This document shows positions 1 through 6,938 of a DNA stretch of 7,035 nt, piece by piece. The notes beneath the pieces were generated by a model. The model searched no databases and was not told the origin of the DNA. It saw nothing but the letters and a program-made list of their open reading frames with translations. How positions within the stretch are numbered: the first letter of the stretch is position 1; each line of letters opens with the position of its first letter. The position numbers and the translations under genes were made by a program. The stretch lies in contig SLLW01000381.1 of NCBI GenBank assembly GCA_007133875.1, forward strand, positions 1-7,035. Reading direction: 5' to 3'. This DNA is from Balneolales bacterium (lineage in GTDB: Bacteria; Bacteroidota; Rhodothermia; Balneolales; Natronogracilivirgulaceae).

Positions 1-2
1 AT

Positions 3-1019
3 GCCATGTACATATGGGATCATTCAGCCAATGAGGGACAGGGCGGATATCTGGTTCACTACGGAGAATCGGTTCCTCCCGCGCTTCCGGGACAGGACCG
101 CTTCGACGGGATCATCCCGGCGTTTCAGAGTTTCTGGGTGAAAGCAAAATCCGATGAAGCACGGCTCAGAGTTAGCCCAGAGCATCATGTACAAAACCGG
201 CGTCTGTACAAAGAAGCACCGGTTGAAGAGGATCATCGCCAGGTCTTTGCTCTGACGCTCAAAGGAGAAGGATTTGAAGATCATGCCTCGGTAGTGTTTG
301 ATCCCGGCAACAGTAACGAGCGCTTGAATCTGCCGGCTCTGTCGAGTCTGGAACATCGTACGGCCGAACTGACCCTCACCCGTGACAACACCCAATGGAG
401 GGTAATTTCTGTTGATCCGGAAGGAGTGGAGTCGAAAGTATCTTTTTCATATCAACTCAACGCCAACGTTCCGGGCAGTTACCAGCTTGAATGGCCGTCG
501 ACCGATGAGTTCGGCAGTGACTGGCAATTTGAGCTGACCGATCATGAAACAGGTGAAACGATAGTCCTGGAGGATGGGGACCGTTATTCATTCACGGTGG
601 ATGCCGGTTCTTACAAGAAACGTGCGGATGAATCCGGTGTGCAGCCTGGTAATCCTGCAAATAATAATAAAACGAATGGTGCGGGCAATCGTTTCAGCGT
701 CCATGCAACCATCGGTGAAACCACCTCGGCCGGTGAGACGGCCGAATTACCCGGTACGGTTGAACTGGATCAGAACTATCCCAATCCATTCAATCCTGCC
801 ACAATCATTGGCTATCGTCTGCCGGAGGAAGCCTCACAGGTCACACTTGAGGTTTACAACATGCTTGGCCAAAGGGTAGCGATTCTGGTGGACGGCCCGC
901 AAAGTGCCGGACATCATGAGGTGGCTTTTGATGCGTCGCATCTCTCAAGCGGTATCTATACCTACCGGCTTGTGGTCGATGAAAACGTCCTCACACGAAC
1001 CCTTACCTTCATCAAATAA
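3..1019 (+). CDS. Secreted protein with T9SS C-terminal sorting domain (5'-truncated)
   Basis: The reading frame is open to the left edge, so the first ATG (position 6) is probably internal and the true start and signal peptide lie outside. The visible 337 residues start with a segment ([11 protein letters not shown], about residues 37-47) of the 'Ipp-fqgFwVka' type common just before the final domains of large T9SS cargo proteins. A beta-rich middle (about 75-200) and a short Asn/Gly-rich linker (about 205-230) follow. The last ~86 residues (252-337) are a T9SS type A sorting domain: QNYPNPFNP, then VYNMLGQRV, then [14 protein letters not shown], ending in TLTFIK. From family knowledge, this domain directs export across the outer membrane and is cleaved or anchored on the cell surface. 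The catalytic or binding function of the missing N-terminal part cannot be told. The stop is TAA; no T-rich terminator follows. Confident on sorting domain and truncation, unsure of function. Confidence 0.88.
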   Translation, partial: AMYIWDHSANEGQGGYLVHYGESVPPALPGQDRFDGIIPAFQSFWVKAKSDEARLRVSPEHHVQNRRLYKEAPVEEDHRQVFALTLKGEGFEDHASVVFDPGNSNERLNLPALSSLEHRTAELTLTRDNTQWRVISVDPEGVESKVSFSYQLNANVPGSYQLEWPSTDEFGSDWQFELTDHETGETIVLEDGDRYSFTVDAGSYKKRADESGVQPGNPANNNKTNGAGNRFSVHATIGETTSAGETAELPGTVELDQNYPNPFNPATIIGYRLPEEASQVTLEVYNMLGQRVAILVDGPQSAGHHEVAFDASHLSSGIYTYRLVVDENVLTRTLTFIK

Positions 1020-1022
1020 GGA

Positions 1023-1082
1023 GGCTGGTTTCTCCGGTATCCGATGCATAGAAAACTCCATTTGTGACACCGGAGGCCGGCC
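1023..1082 (+). repeat. Nested inverted repeat downstream of the first gene
   Basis: Two stacked stems lie just after the stop of the first gene. An outer 6-bp stem pairs GGCTGG (1023-1028) with CCGGCC (1077-1082), with one G-U pair. An inner 7-bp stem pairs CTCCGGT (1032-1038) with ACCGGAG (1069-1075). A TTT/G internal loop separates them and a 30-nt loop caps the structure. There is no U-run after it, so it is not a classical intrinsic terminator. It could protect the mRNA 3' end or be a degenerate terminator. The pairing is visible in the sequence; its function is a guess. Confidence 0.4.
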
Positions 1083-1105
1083 TGTATGAAAATTTGCTGA
1101 ATACA

Positions 1106-1123
1106 AGCTGTATAATAACAGCT
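1106..1123 (+). promoter_or_regulatory. Possible -10 element inside an inverted repeat upstream of the FnIII/T9SS gene
   Basis: AGCTGT (1106-1111) and ACAGCT (1118-1123) form a perfect 6-bp inverted repeat around a 6-nt centre. A perfect TATAAT lies at 1111-1116, about 57 bases before the ATG at 1173. No good -35 box sits 16-18 bases upstream, and the Bacteroidota TAnnTTTG type of -7 box is not matched. This could be a promoter with an overlapping operator, or chance in A/T-rich DNA. Confidence 0.22.
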
Positions 1124-1172
1124 GTCAAAGCGAACTATTGAAAATACTCACCGTGATAAAAATCATCATTTT

Positions 1173-1862
1173 ATGAATCTTCTGATTCGTTGTTTCTTGC
1201 TTCTGGTATTTTTCCCGGTATATCTGCCTTTTGGCTATTTACATGCACAACCTACCATACCAGAAGACCCTGACAAGGCTATTCCCGATACACCTCTGTT
1301 GACAGCTCCCGACAGCGGTGCAGTGGATGTAGAATTTGCCCCACTGCTCGAGTGGGAGGAAGATGAATTTGCGGAAAGTTATGAACTGCAGCTTGCCACA
1401 AACCAGGACTTCACGGATCTCCTGACGGACACCACCGGTCTCACAGATACAAAGTTGCAGACCATAGAACTGGGAGAGGAGACCACCTACTACTGGCGGG
1501 TCAAGGCTGTTGGCGATACGACCGACAGCGACTGGTCGGGCGTCTGGCATTTCACCACAAAAACGATTACTTATGCGGGTAAAGATACGGATCTTCCCGG
1601 CGGACTGGAACTGAGGCAAAACTACCCGAATCCATTCAACCCGATCACGAGAATCAGCTATGGTATTCCGGAAAATGTGAAAGTACAACTGGCTGTCTAT
1701 GATGTCACGGGGCGCAGGGTTGCCACACTGGTGAACCAACATCAGCTGGCAGGCCGGTATTCGGTTACATTTGATGCCGCCCATCTTGCCAGTGGCGTTT
1801 ATACCTACCGAATTATTGCGGGTGATAATGTAATAACCCGGCAGGCTACACTGTTGAAATAA
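1173..1862 (+). CDS. Small secreted protein: FnIII-like domain plus T9SS sorting domain
   Basis: A complete 229-residue exported protein. Residues 1-25 are a signal peptide: MNLLIR, a long hydrophobic core, and a likely signal peptidase I site after LHA. A Pro/Asp-rich spacer (about 26-40) is followed by one fibronectin-III-like beta sandwich (about 40-130), recognisable by TPLLTAPDSGA, LEWEEDEFAESYELQLA, TTYYWRVKAV and SDWSGVWHFTT. This kind of domain usually binds or spaces other domains; no catalytic motif is present. Residues 144-229 are a T9SS type A sorting domain ([36 protein letters not shown]). The start was chosen because it gives the signal peptide; no Shine-Dalgarno precedes it, as is normal in Bacteroidota. 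At this length it is almost only one domain plus sorting signal, so an adhesin-like or structural role is the best guess. It converges on the large beta-propeller gene. Confidence 0.9.
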   Translation: MNLLIRCFLLLVFFPVYLPFGYLHAQPTIPEDPDKAIPDTPLLTAPDSGAVDVEFAPLLEWEEDEFAESYELQLATNQDFTDLLTDTTGLTDTKLQTIELGEETTYYWRVKAVGDTTDSDWSGVWHFTTKTITYAGKDTDLPGGLELRQNYPNPFNPITRISYGIPENVKVQLAVYDVTGRRVATLVNQHQLAGRYSVTFDAAHLASGVYTYRIIAGDNVITRQATLLK

Positions 1863-1870
1863 GCGGACAG

Positions 1871-1894
1871 AAAATCAATTCATGCATTGATTTT
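1871..1894. terminator. Probable bidirectional terminator between convergent genes
   Basis: AAAATCAAT (1871-1879) and ATTGATTTT (1886-1894) form a perfect 9-bp inverted repeat with a 6-nt loop, inside the 30-bp gap between two convergent stop codons. The A-rich left arm and T-rich right arm give a U-tract on either strand. The stem is A/T-rich and so rather weak. The right arm overlaps the first two bases of the stop codon of the minus-strand gene (TTA on the plus strand, 1893-1895). Confidence 0.6.
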
Positions 1895-4160
1895 ATTTAA
1901 TGAGGGTCATTTTTCGCGTGATGCTCTCCACCGGTGTTTGCAATCGATACAGATATATGCCACTGGCCAGGTCCGATGCATCATAAGTCACATGATGACT
2001 TCCCCTTTCAAAGGAACCATTGGAAATTAAAGCAACCTGTCTGCCAGTCAGATCATATACCGTAATGGTCACCTCTGAGTGTTCCGGCAGGTAAAATGAG
2101 ATATTGGTGGTCGGGTTGAACGGGTTTGGGTAATTGGCATCCAGGCGAACCGAAATTGGCAAATCAGATTCATATTGCCCAAGTGATGAGGGGATCGTTT
2201 CAGTAGATTCGACAGAACTGTAAATATAGAAACCGGGTGCTCCGGCCGTTCCCGTAATTACCATCTCCTCATTTCCACCCATGACTTCAGAGTTTTCTGC
2301 GAGATAGAGTATTTCGGGCCATGGCGCATCAAATGAGACCATATTGGTCGGAGTAAAATCATCCGGATTGGATACGTCCAACGCCAAGAGCATAGAGGTG
2401 GATTTCTGAAAGGGAAATGTACCGGTAACAGCGCGATCTTCGGTAAAAATGAGTCCGTTTAATGGATTTTCAGCAGTAAATGCAATTGTTTCTGTAATTG
2501 CGGGAGCCTCAGACAAGTCAAACAAATAGATTTTGTCGTCATTGATACCCGCAAGATAGTGCTGGAAGAGTTGCTGATGACGAAGTGAGGGTATGTTTCT
2601 GTCATTGAGATATGTGATATTATCATAATCACTTATGTCATAGATTTCCATTTCACCACCAAAACCGCGTTCAACAGCAAAAAGGTGATCCCCATAGACG
2701 ACGGGATAAAGGGGATTGGAGCTGAAAGAGGGATCCTGATATGTTGCAAGATGTACAGGATTGCTGATATCTGAAATATCTGTAACCTCAATATGCAATT
2801 GTTTTGAGATGTCGGTGCAGACTAAAAACAGATGATCCCCTTTTAAAGCAGGCATTACATGATTCATAGAGCCTGGCGTCTGATTATAGGTGGCGGTAAT
2901 GACGGGGTCTGATGGATCAGATACATCAATTAGTTGAAATCCTGTTTTTGAAGTAATAACCAGCGTTTCACTGGCATGAAGAATAATATCATTCAGTCCT
3001 TCAATGTCAATATGTCTCAGTGTTGCAGGTTTGGAATAATCACTGACATCAACGGTATATAATGTAGAGTCGGAAGTGAGTACATAGGCCAGATTATCAT
3101 GATGCAGCAGATGTTCGAGCGTTCCTGAACCGGAAACAGATTCGTGGGCGGTAATGGAATGGTCTGAACCTATAGTGTATTGCAAAAGACCGGTCTGGCC
3201 GGCGGCCAGTACGATGTGATTATTACGCACATCAAAAGAGTGAATAGCAACACCGGGCTGAATAGAATGGACCAGGGTCGGGTCGTTTTCATCTGAGATG
3301 TCGAAAATAAGGAGTTGATCATCCTCACCGTGGTTGGCAGATTTGGCAAGTACAAAAAAGTAATCTCCCGCTACCTCAATTCTGGAGACATGATCATTCG
3401 GATTATCAACACGGGCAACCAGGTGAGGGGTATCCAGATTGGAGATGTCATAATAGCCGGCATCACCATCTCCGAATCCGGTATAAAGCCGGTCAGCGGA
3501 AACCTTGATATTGGCACTGGCAAAACCCTCCTCAAAAAAGATTTTATCCTGCTCCACAGAATTGTCAGGGTCGGATATGTCGATGACATGTAAATATTGT
3601 CTGCTGGTGACGAGCACGTGATCACCCATTACATCGTATCCATGAACCGTACCGGGACGGGCGATATCCATTTCGACGTTTGTTCTCCAAAAGATGCGGT
3701 CTGATGGATCGGAAGTGTTCAAAATATAAAATTCACGCAAAGAAAAACTGAATCCGGTATCACCGGTAGTAAGAAGGCCTTTACCGCTAACAGTTCCGGC
3801 AATTTCGTGGAAAGGTTGCTCCGCATCTTCATGGAAGTAATAATATTGGCGGTCACGCTCGAAGCTGTTGGTGGCGTAATAATAACCGTTGTGATAGTGA
3901 ACATGGTCGATACCAGATACATTTGTAAGATATGATTTTGTGATCACCGGGGCCGAAGGATCACTCATATCAGCAACTTTCAGATGCGTGCCGGCATTGA
4001 ACAATACCGTATTATCATCAAGAAAAGTTGCGGTGTTTACCGGGCCTTCGCCCCATACCCCAAGTAATTCCGTTGTTGGAACCTGAGCGTTGATTACTGT
4101 GACATTGCACATCAAAACAAAAAAAACTTTGGATAAAAAAGAAGGGTATAGATTCTCCAT
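1893..4160 (-). CDS. Secreted LVIVD-repeat beta-propeller protein with T9SS sorting domain
   Basis: A complete 755-residue protein. Residues 1-25 look like a signal peptide (hydrophobic KVFFVLMCNVTVINA, likely cleavage before Gln26). The body (about 30-645) consists of recurring units with a '[hydrophobic]-x-[hydrophobic]-D-[ILMV]-S-D/N-x-x-x-P' core. Examples are VADMSDPSAPVI (62), LHVIDISDPDN (190), LLIFDISDENDP (283), LYTVDVSDYSKP (367), FQLIDVSDPSDPVI (408), MEIYDISDYDN (504) and LLALDVSNPDD (591). I count about eleven. This is the LVIVD repeat pattern (known family), expected to fold into beta-propeller blades. The C-terminus (about 667-755) is a T9SS type A sorting domain ([36 protein letters not shown]). 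No catalytic residues are apparent; choice-of-anchor or binding roles are typical. It is transcribed divergently from the PP-loop enzyme gene. ATG 4160 is the start that yields the signal peptide; it has no Shine-Dalgarno. Confidence 0.9.
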   Translation of the reverse strand: MENLYPSFLSKVFFVLMCNVTVINAQVPTTELLGVWGEGPVNTATFLDDNTVLFNAGTHLKVADMSDPSAPVITKSYLTNVSGIDHVHYHNGYYYATNSFERDRQYYYFHEDAEQPFHEIAGTVSGKGLLTTGDTGFSFSLREFYILNTSDPSDRIFWRTNVEMDIARPGTVHGYDVMGDHVLVTSRQYLHVIDISDPDNSVEQDKIFFEEGFASANIKVSADRLYTGFGDGDAGYYDISNLDTPHLVARVDNPNDHVSRIEVAGDYFFVLAKSANHGEDDQLLIFDISDENDPTLVHSIQPGVAIHSFDVRNNHIVLAAGQTGLLQYTIGSDHSITAHESVSGSGTLEHLLHHDNLAYVLTSDSTLYTVDVSDYSKPATLRHIDIEGLNDIILHASETLVITSKTGFQLIDVSDPSDPVITATYNQTPGSMNHVMPALKGDHLFLVCTDISKQLHIEVTDISDISNPVHLATYQDPSFSSNPLYPVVYGDHLFAVERGFGGEMEIYDISDYDNITYLNDRNIPSLRHQQLFQHYLAGINDDKIYLFDLSEAPAITETIAFTAENPLNGLIFTEDRAVTGTFPFQKSTSMLLALDVSNPDDFTPTNMVSFDAPWPEILYLAENSEVMGGNEEMVITGTAGAPGFYIYSSVESTETIPSSLGQYESDLPISVRLDANYPNPFNPTTNISFYLPEHSEVTITVYDLTGRQVALISNGSFERGSHHVTYDASDLASGIYLYRLQTPVESITRKMTLIK

Positions 4161-4248
4161 AATTATGCACTTATTTACAGGTTGGTTATACTAATCTTTT
4201 CCGAACCAGGGAGATGCCTGTTCAGGTAAAGAATAGTGTTTGGGCCAG

Positions 4249-4409
4249 GTCGATATACGACATGAATAGACGGGGCATATCGCCATATACCATATCAATG
4301 ACCGGGCAAATATAGTACGAATAATATTTATATGTCCAAAGATTTTTGCAGATAGCGAAAAATCTTCCATAAAACTACAATTAGGGATCGGAAAGCAGGC
4401 GATATACGC
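4249..4409. repeat. Two copies of a CGATATACG motif with palindromic flanks
   Basis: Copy 1 is GTCGATATACGAC (4249-4261) and copy 2 is GCGATATACGC (4399-4409). Both are preceded by CAGG and share an ATATA centre. Pairing flanks (GTCG/CGAC and GCG/CGC) are kept although the bases differ. They could be protein-binding sites for divergent regulation. With only two short copies, chance cannot be excluded. Confidence 0.25.
4339..4366. repeat. A/T-rich hairpin in the divergent intergenic region
   Basis: AAGATTTTT (4339-4347) pairs with AAAAATCTT (4358-4366) over 9 bp. An inner GC/GC pair is set off by one bulged G (4357), and the loop is AGATA. Neither flanking gene ends here, so it is not an obvious terminator for a known transcript. 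It could be an operator, a terminator of an unannotated small RNA, or a relic. Confidence 0.4.
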
Positions 4410-4612
4410 TCTTATTAGATGACGAGATGTTTCATGCGTTCCTGTTCAGCCATCGGAGTGCTATGGATCTGGCTCAAAAAGCCGTTTGATCACATATGGG
4501 GGAACTTCCACTATTCATACATCGAAAATATTTGCGCATTATGAACTTTAAAATCATATTACCGGCAATGCATATACTATATCACCTATAATTTCTACAA
4601 AAGTTAAATGAC

Positions 4613-5716
4613 ATGAATACTGATCAAAGATGTAGATGTTGCATTATTCCTGAATCTGCCAGAGAGATTAATTTTAGCAATGACAGTTGCTGTGAATTAT
4701 GCCTTAATCAGGATTTAAAGAAAGCACCAGATGAGTTCAGTGAGAAAAAGATCCAGCAGAAAATAGAGGATATCAGGAAAAGAGGGAAAAATCGCAGCTA
4801 TGATTGCCTGGTTGGTTTAAGCGGTGGTCGTGATAGCGCATACTTATTGTTTACACTTGTCAAGAAATATCATTTGCGATGCATGGCGGCATATCACAGA
4901 ACCCCATTTACACCAGACGTTATTGATGAAAACGTAAGAAAATTAACAGCCGCTTTGAATGTGCCACTCATTCAAATGGATATTTCCAACACAAAACACC
5001 TGAAATTCGCAAAAGAAATCGTAAACCTTTGGGTGAAAAGCCCTAAAAAAGTAATTGCCAGCCTGGCCTGTGCACCTTGCAAGCAGCACAACCATGAAGT
5101 TTATAAAATTGCCCGAGAACATAACATAGGTTACATCGTCTTTGGGGGGAATAAATTTGAAAAAATTCAGGTTGGTGCCGCACAAGATAAAAAGCCAAGA
5201 GTAAACGATTACAAAGAAATATCCCTGTTTCAGAAGTTCAAACAAATCGTAATCGTTGCAAAACGTGGCGCATTCATCATGTTTCAACATCCAAAGCTTT
5301 TGCTATCATTTCCACTTCTTTTTAGAAGCAGCATTCTGCATTTAAACAATCGGACGCCATATCTTCGGATGCGATATTCAAATATTAAAATGTTGGATTA
5401 TTATTTTATAGCTGGATATGACGAAAAAGCTGTAAATGATTTTATGTCAGAGTATGATCTTACGATTCCTTCAAATTGTAACTCATCCTGGCGTGCGGAT
5501 TGTTCATTCAGCGAGCTGAAGAATATCATGTTTTCGAAAGCAGCCGGGATGACATATACTGATGCTTATTTGAGTAACATGGTGAGAGCAGGGGTAATGA
5601 CAAGAGCAGAAGCTTTGAATCGGGTTTCGAAGGAAGGCAACGTTTCTCATGAACGATTAAAAGAGGTTTGTGACATTTTAGAGATTTCATCAGAGAATTT
5701 TGTAAATAAAAATTGA
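4613..5716 (+). CDS. PP-loop ATP-pyrophosphatase, N-acetyl-sugar amidotransferase-like (WbpG/PseA/LegG type)
   Basis: A complete 367-residue cytoplasmic enzyme. The N-terminus has paired cysteines (C7-x2-C10 and C27-x2-C30) around a PESAREINF stretch, as in the zinc-knuckle-like start of N-acetyl-sugar amidotransferases. A PP-loop, SGGRDS (70-75), follows; in this superfamily it binds ATP and adenylates the substrate. A further CAPC pair lies at 153-156. The C-terminal part (about 285-360, YLSNMVRAGVMTRAEALNRV) matches the 'IR.G.itReeAl' segment of the WbpG-type family. Known members work with a HisH-like glutaminase and HisF-like cyclase to make acetamidino-sugars for LPS O-antigen or flagellar glycans. 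Neither partner is in the window, so substrate and nitrogen source are open. The gene is clearly more A/T-rich than its neighbours, hinting at transfer. The ATG overlaps a minimal ATG-ACA-TGA frame (4608-4616). An ATP-dependent sulfur- or nitrogen-transfer role on another substrate is the main alternative. Confidence 0.8.
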   Translation: MNTDQRCRCCIIPESAREINFSNDSCCELCLNQDLKKAPDEFSEKKIQQKIEDIRKRGKNRSYDCLVGLSGGRDSAYLLFTLVKKYHLRCMAAYHRTPFTPDVIDENVRKLTAALNVPLIQMDISNTKHLKFAKEIVNLWVKSPKKVIASLACAPCKQHNHEVYKIAREHNIGYIVFGGNKFEKIQVGAAQDKKPRVNDYKEISLFQKFKQIVIVAKRGAFIMFQHPKLLLSFPLLFRSSILHLNNRTPYLRMRYSNIKMLDYYFIAGYDEKAVNDFMSEYDLTIPSNCNSSWRADCSFSELKNIMFSKAAGMTYTDAYLSNMVRAGVMTRAEALNRVSKEGNVSHERLKEVCDILEISSENFVNKN

Positions 5717-5917
5717 TCCGCTTGCGCGGGGTCTAAGGGTCAAATAGATAATCGGACTGCACCGGTCCCATGAAAATTGCCTGCCCGGAGCCTGGACATG
5801 CGATCACACATTATCATTTGAAAAAGAAAATCAAAAACTGTTTATCCGGTTAGGGGTATTTCATTTCTCATCTGTATTACGGTCACAGAATCAAACCCAA
5901 ATGAAACGGATAATACA

Positions 5918-6874
5918 ATGAAAATATCACTATATACACTTATTGGTCTGGTGCTCATAACCGCCACTATACTGACCGGATGCGACCTTGTCGAATCAAA
6001 CACAAATGAAAAACCCAATGAAGAACCAGAAGTACAGGTTCAGATGAAAATGATTACTTCTTCGGGCGACATGGCAAAAAAATCTGCCATGAGCGTTAAT
6101 AATACCGATCTGATCATCACCGAAATCAAAATGTTTATTGAAGAGATGGAGCTGGATGGTACCGGAGGCACAAGAGATTTCGAAGTAGAAAATTTTATTA
6201 TGAATCTGCCATTAGATGGTTCACCTCTGATTCTTACCAAAGACGAACTGCCTCCCGGACTTTATGATGAATTTGAGCTGGAAATTGAAAAGCCCGATGA
6301 TGATGTTCAGATATCTGATTATGATTTCAGGGATGAAACAGGTAGTTATTCGGTAGTGGTCAAGGGTACATATGAAGGCGAAGACTTTACTTTCCGCTCA
6401 CGGGAGGATTTTGAAATTGAGATAGATCTCTTCCCGCCTCTTATCATTGAAGAATCAGGAACTTCTGTACTGGTCGTCACCGTCGATGTAACCGGGTGGT
6501 TCAAAGGTCCGGATGGCGAAACACTGGACCCCAAGGACTTCCAAAATACAGAGCGCATCAATGACAATATCGAGCGTTCATTCGAGGCTTTTGAGGACAA
6601 TCATGATGAGGAACTTGAATTCGAAGACTACGTCCAGTCAGTGAATATTGATAGCGGCTCGTTTATACTGGAAAATGGCCAGGTATTTTATATAACCACC
6701 TACACCGAGATCGATGGCGATTTCAAATCCCTGGAACAGGTGAATGACGCTATCAATGCAGGAATTCTCGTAGAAGCCGATGGTGAATATTTTATCGACT
6801 CAGATGACAGGAACATGGTTATTGAAGTAGACTTTGAGTATGACGACGATGACGACGACGACGATGATGAATGA
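5918..6874 (+). CDS. Lipoprotein with DUF4382-like and possible DUF5666-like domains and an Asp tail
   Basis: A complete 318-residue envelope lipoprotein. The N-terminus is a lipoprotein signal (MKISLYTLIGLVLITATI) with lipobox LTGC, lipidated at Cys22, then a Glu/Asn-rich linker to about 38. Residues ~40-195 resemble DUF4382-type proteins: LIITEIKMFIEEMEL, then LPPGLYDEFELEIEKP, then a strand-rich DFEIEIDLFPPLIIEE and VTVDVTGWF. Residues ~240-306 (SVNIDSGSFILENGQVFYITTYTEI...) resemble the small beta-barrel DUF5666 pattern; this is a weaker call. The protein ends in nine Asp plus Glu and is strongly acidic, which suggests divalent-cation binding (inference). No enzyme motif was found. The 200-bp gap upstream holds TTGAAA (5818-5823) 17 bases before a poor TTTATC box, and a six-codon frame (5901-5921) whose stop overlaps this start. 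A good intrinsic terminator follows 29 bases after the stop. Confidence 0.82.
   Translation: MKISLYTLIGLVLITATILTGCDLVESNTNEKPNEEPEVQVQMKMITSSGDMAKKSAMSVNNTDLIITEIKMFIEEMELDGTGGTRDFEVENFIMNLPLDGSPLILTKDELPPGLYDEFELEIEKPDDDVQISDYDFRDETGSYSVVVKGTYEGEDFTFRSREDFEIEIDLFPPLIIEESGTSVLVVTVDVTGWFKGPDGETLDPKDFQNTERINDNIERSFEAFEDNHDEELEFEDYVQSVNIDSGSFILENGQVFYITTYTEIDGDFKSLEQVNDAINAGILVEADGEYFIDSDDRNMVIEVDFEYDDDDDDDDDE
6842..6868 (+). repeat. GAY trinucleotide repeat encoding the poly-Asp tail
   Basis: Nine consecutive GAC/GAT codons lie immediately before the final GAA and the stop codon. The in-frame trinucleotide repeat can expand or contract without frameshift, changing the length of the acidic tail. 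The mixture of GAC and GAT lowers slippage compared with a pure repeat. Confidence 0.8.
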
Positions 6875-6903
6875 TCTTTTTGAACATACACGTTGACCCG
6901 TGG

Positions 6904-6937
6904 GGTCCGTTAGCGGAAGCTGGCGGACCTTTTTTTT
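6904..6937 (+). terminator. Intrinsic terminator of the lipoprotein gene
   Basis: An 11-bp stem pairs GGTCCGTTAGC (6904-6914) with GCTGGCGGACC (6919-6929), with two G-U pairs. It is capped by a GGAA (GNRA-class) tetraloop and followed by eight T (6930-6937). All elements of a Rho-independent terminator are present, 29 bases after the lipoprotein stop. It also appears to be the target of the group II intron that starts at 6939. Confidence 0.95.
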
Positions 6938-6938
6938 A

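Larger units (their letters stand above)
4161..4612. other. 452-bp divergent intergenic region without a convincing gene
   Basis: This stretch separates two divergent genes, so it should hold both promoters. It is A/T-rich. Visible structure includes a strong hairpin at 4339-4366 and two copies of CGATATACG (4251-4259 and 4400-4408). A TATAAT at 4587-4592 ends 20 bases before the ATG of the plus-strand gene, but no matching -35 box is seen. A short open stretch (4385-4489) was considered and not called. No tRNA, CRISPR or IS end was recognised. Confidence 0.6.

Noticed and set aside
1239..1784. 181-residue minus-strand frame opposite the FnIII/T9SS gene
   Set aside because: Antisense shadow with Cys/Arg-rich, non-domain-like composition; the plus-strand frame is clearly the real gene.
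3170..3922. Several open frames on both strands overlapping the LVIVD propeller gene
   Set aside because: They are out-of-frame shadows: no family resemblance, while the long frame has a signal peptide, repeats and a sorting domain.
4385..4489. Short open stretch in the divergent gap, with an ATG at 4427 and a protein-like ending (FSHRSAMDLAQKAV)
   Set aside because: Only 21 codons from the ATG, no start signal, no recognised family, and the frame closes upstream at 4382. It could be a gene relic but there is not enough to call it.
5720..5780. Short inverted repeats after the PP-loop enzyme gene (for example GGACT/GGTCC, 5-bp stem)
   Set aside because: Stems are short and no T-run follows, so no terminator is called for that gene.
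5818..5846. TTGAAA - 17 bases - TTTATC as a promoter for the lipoprotein gene
   Set aside because: The spacing is right, but the -10 box matches only about half of the consensus, and Bacteroidota promoters normally use a different -33/-7 pair.
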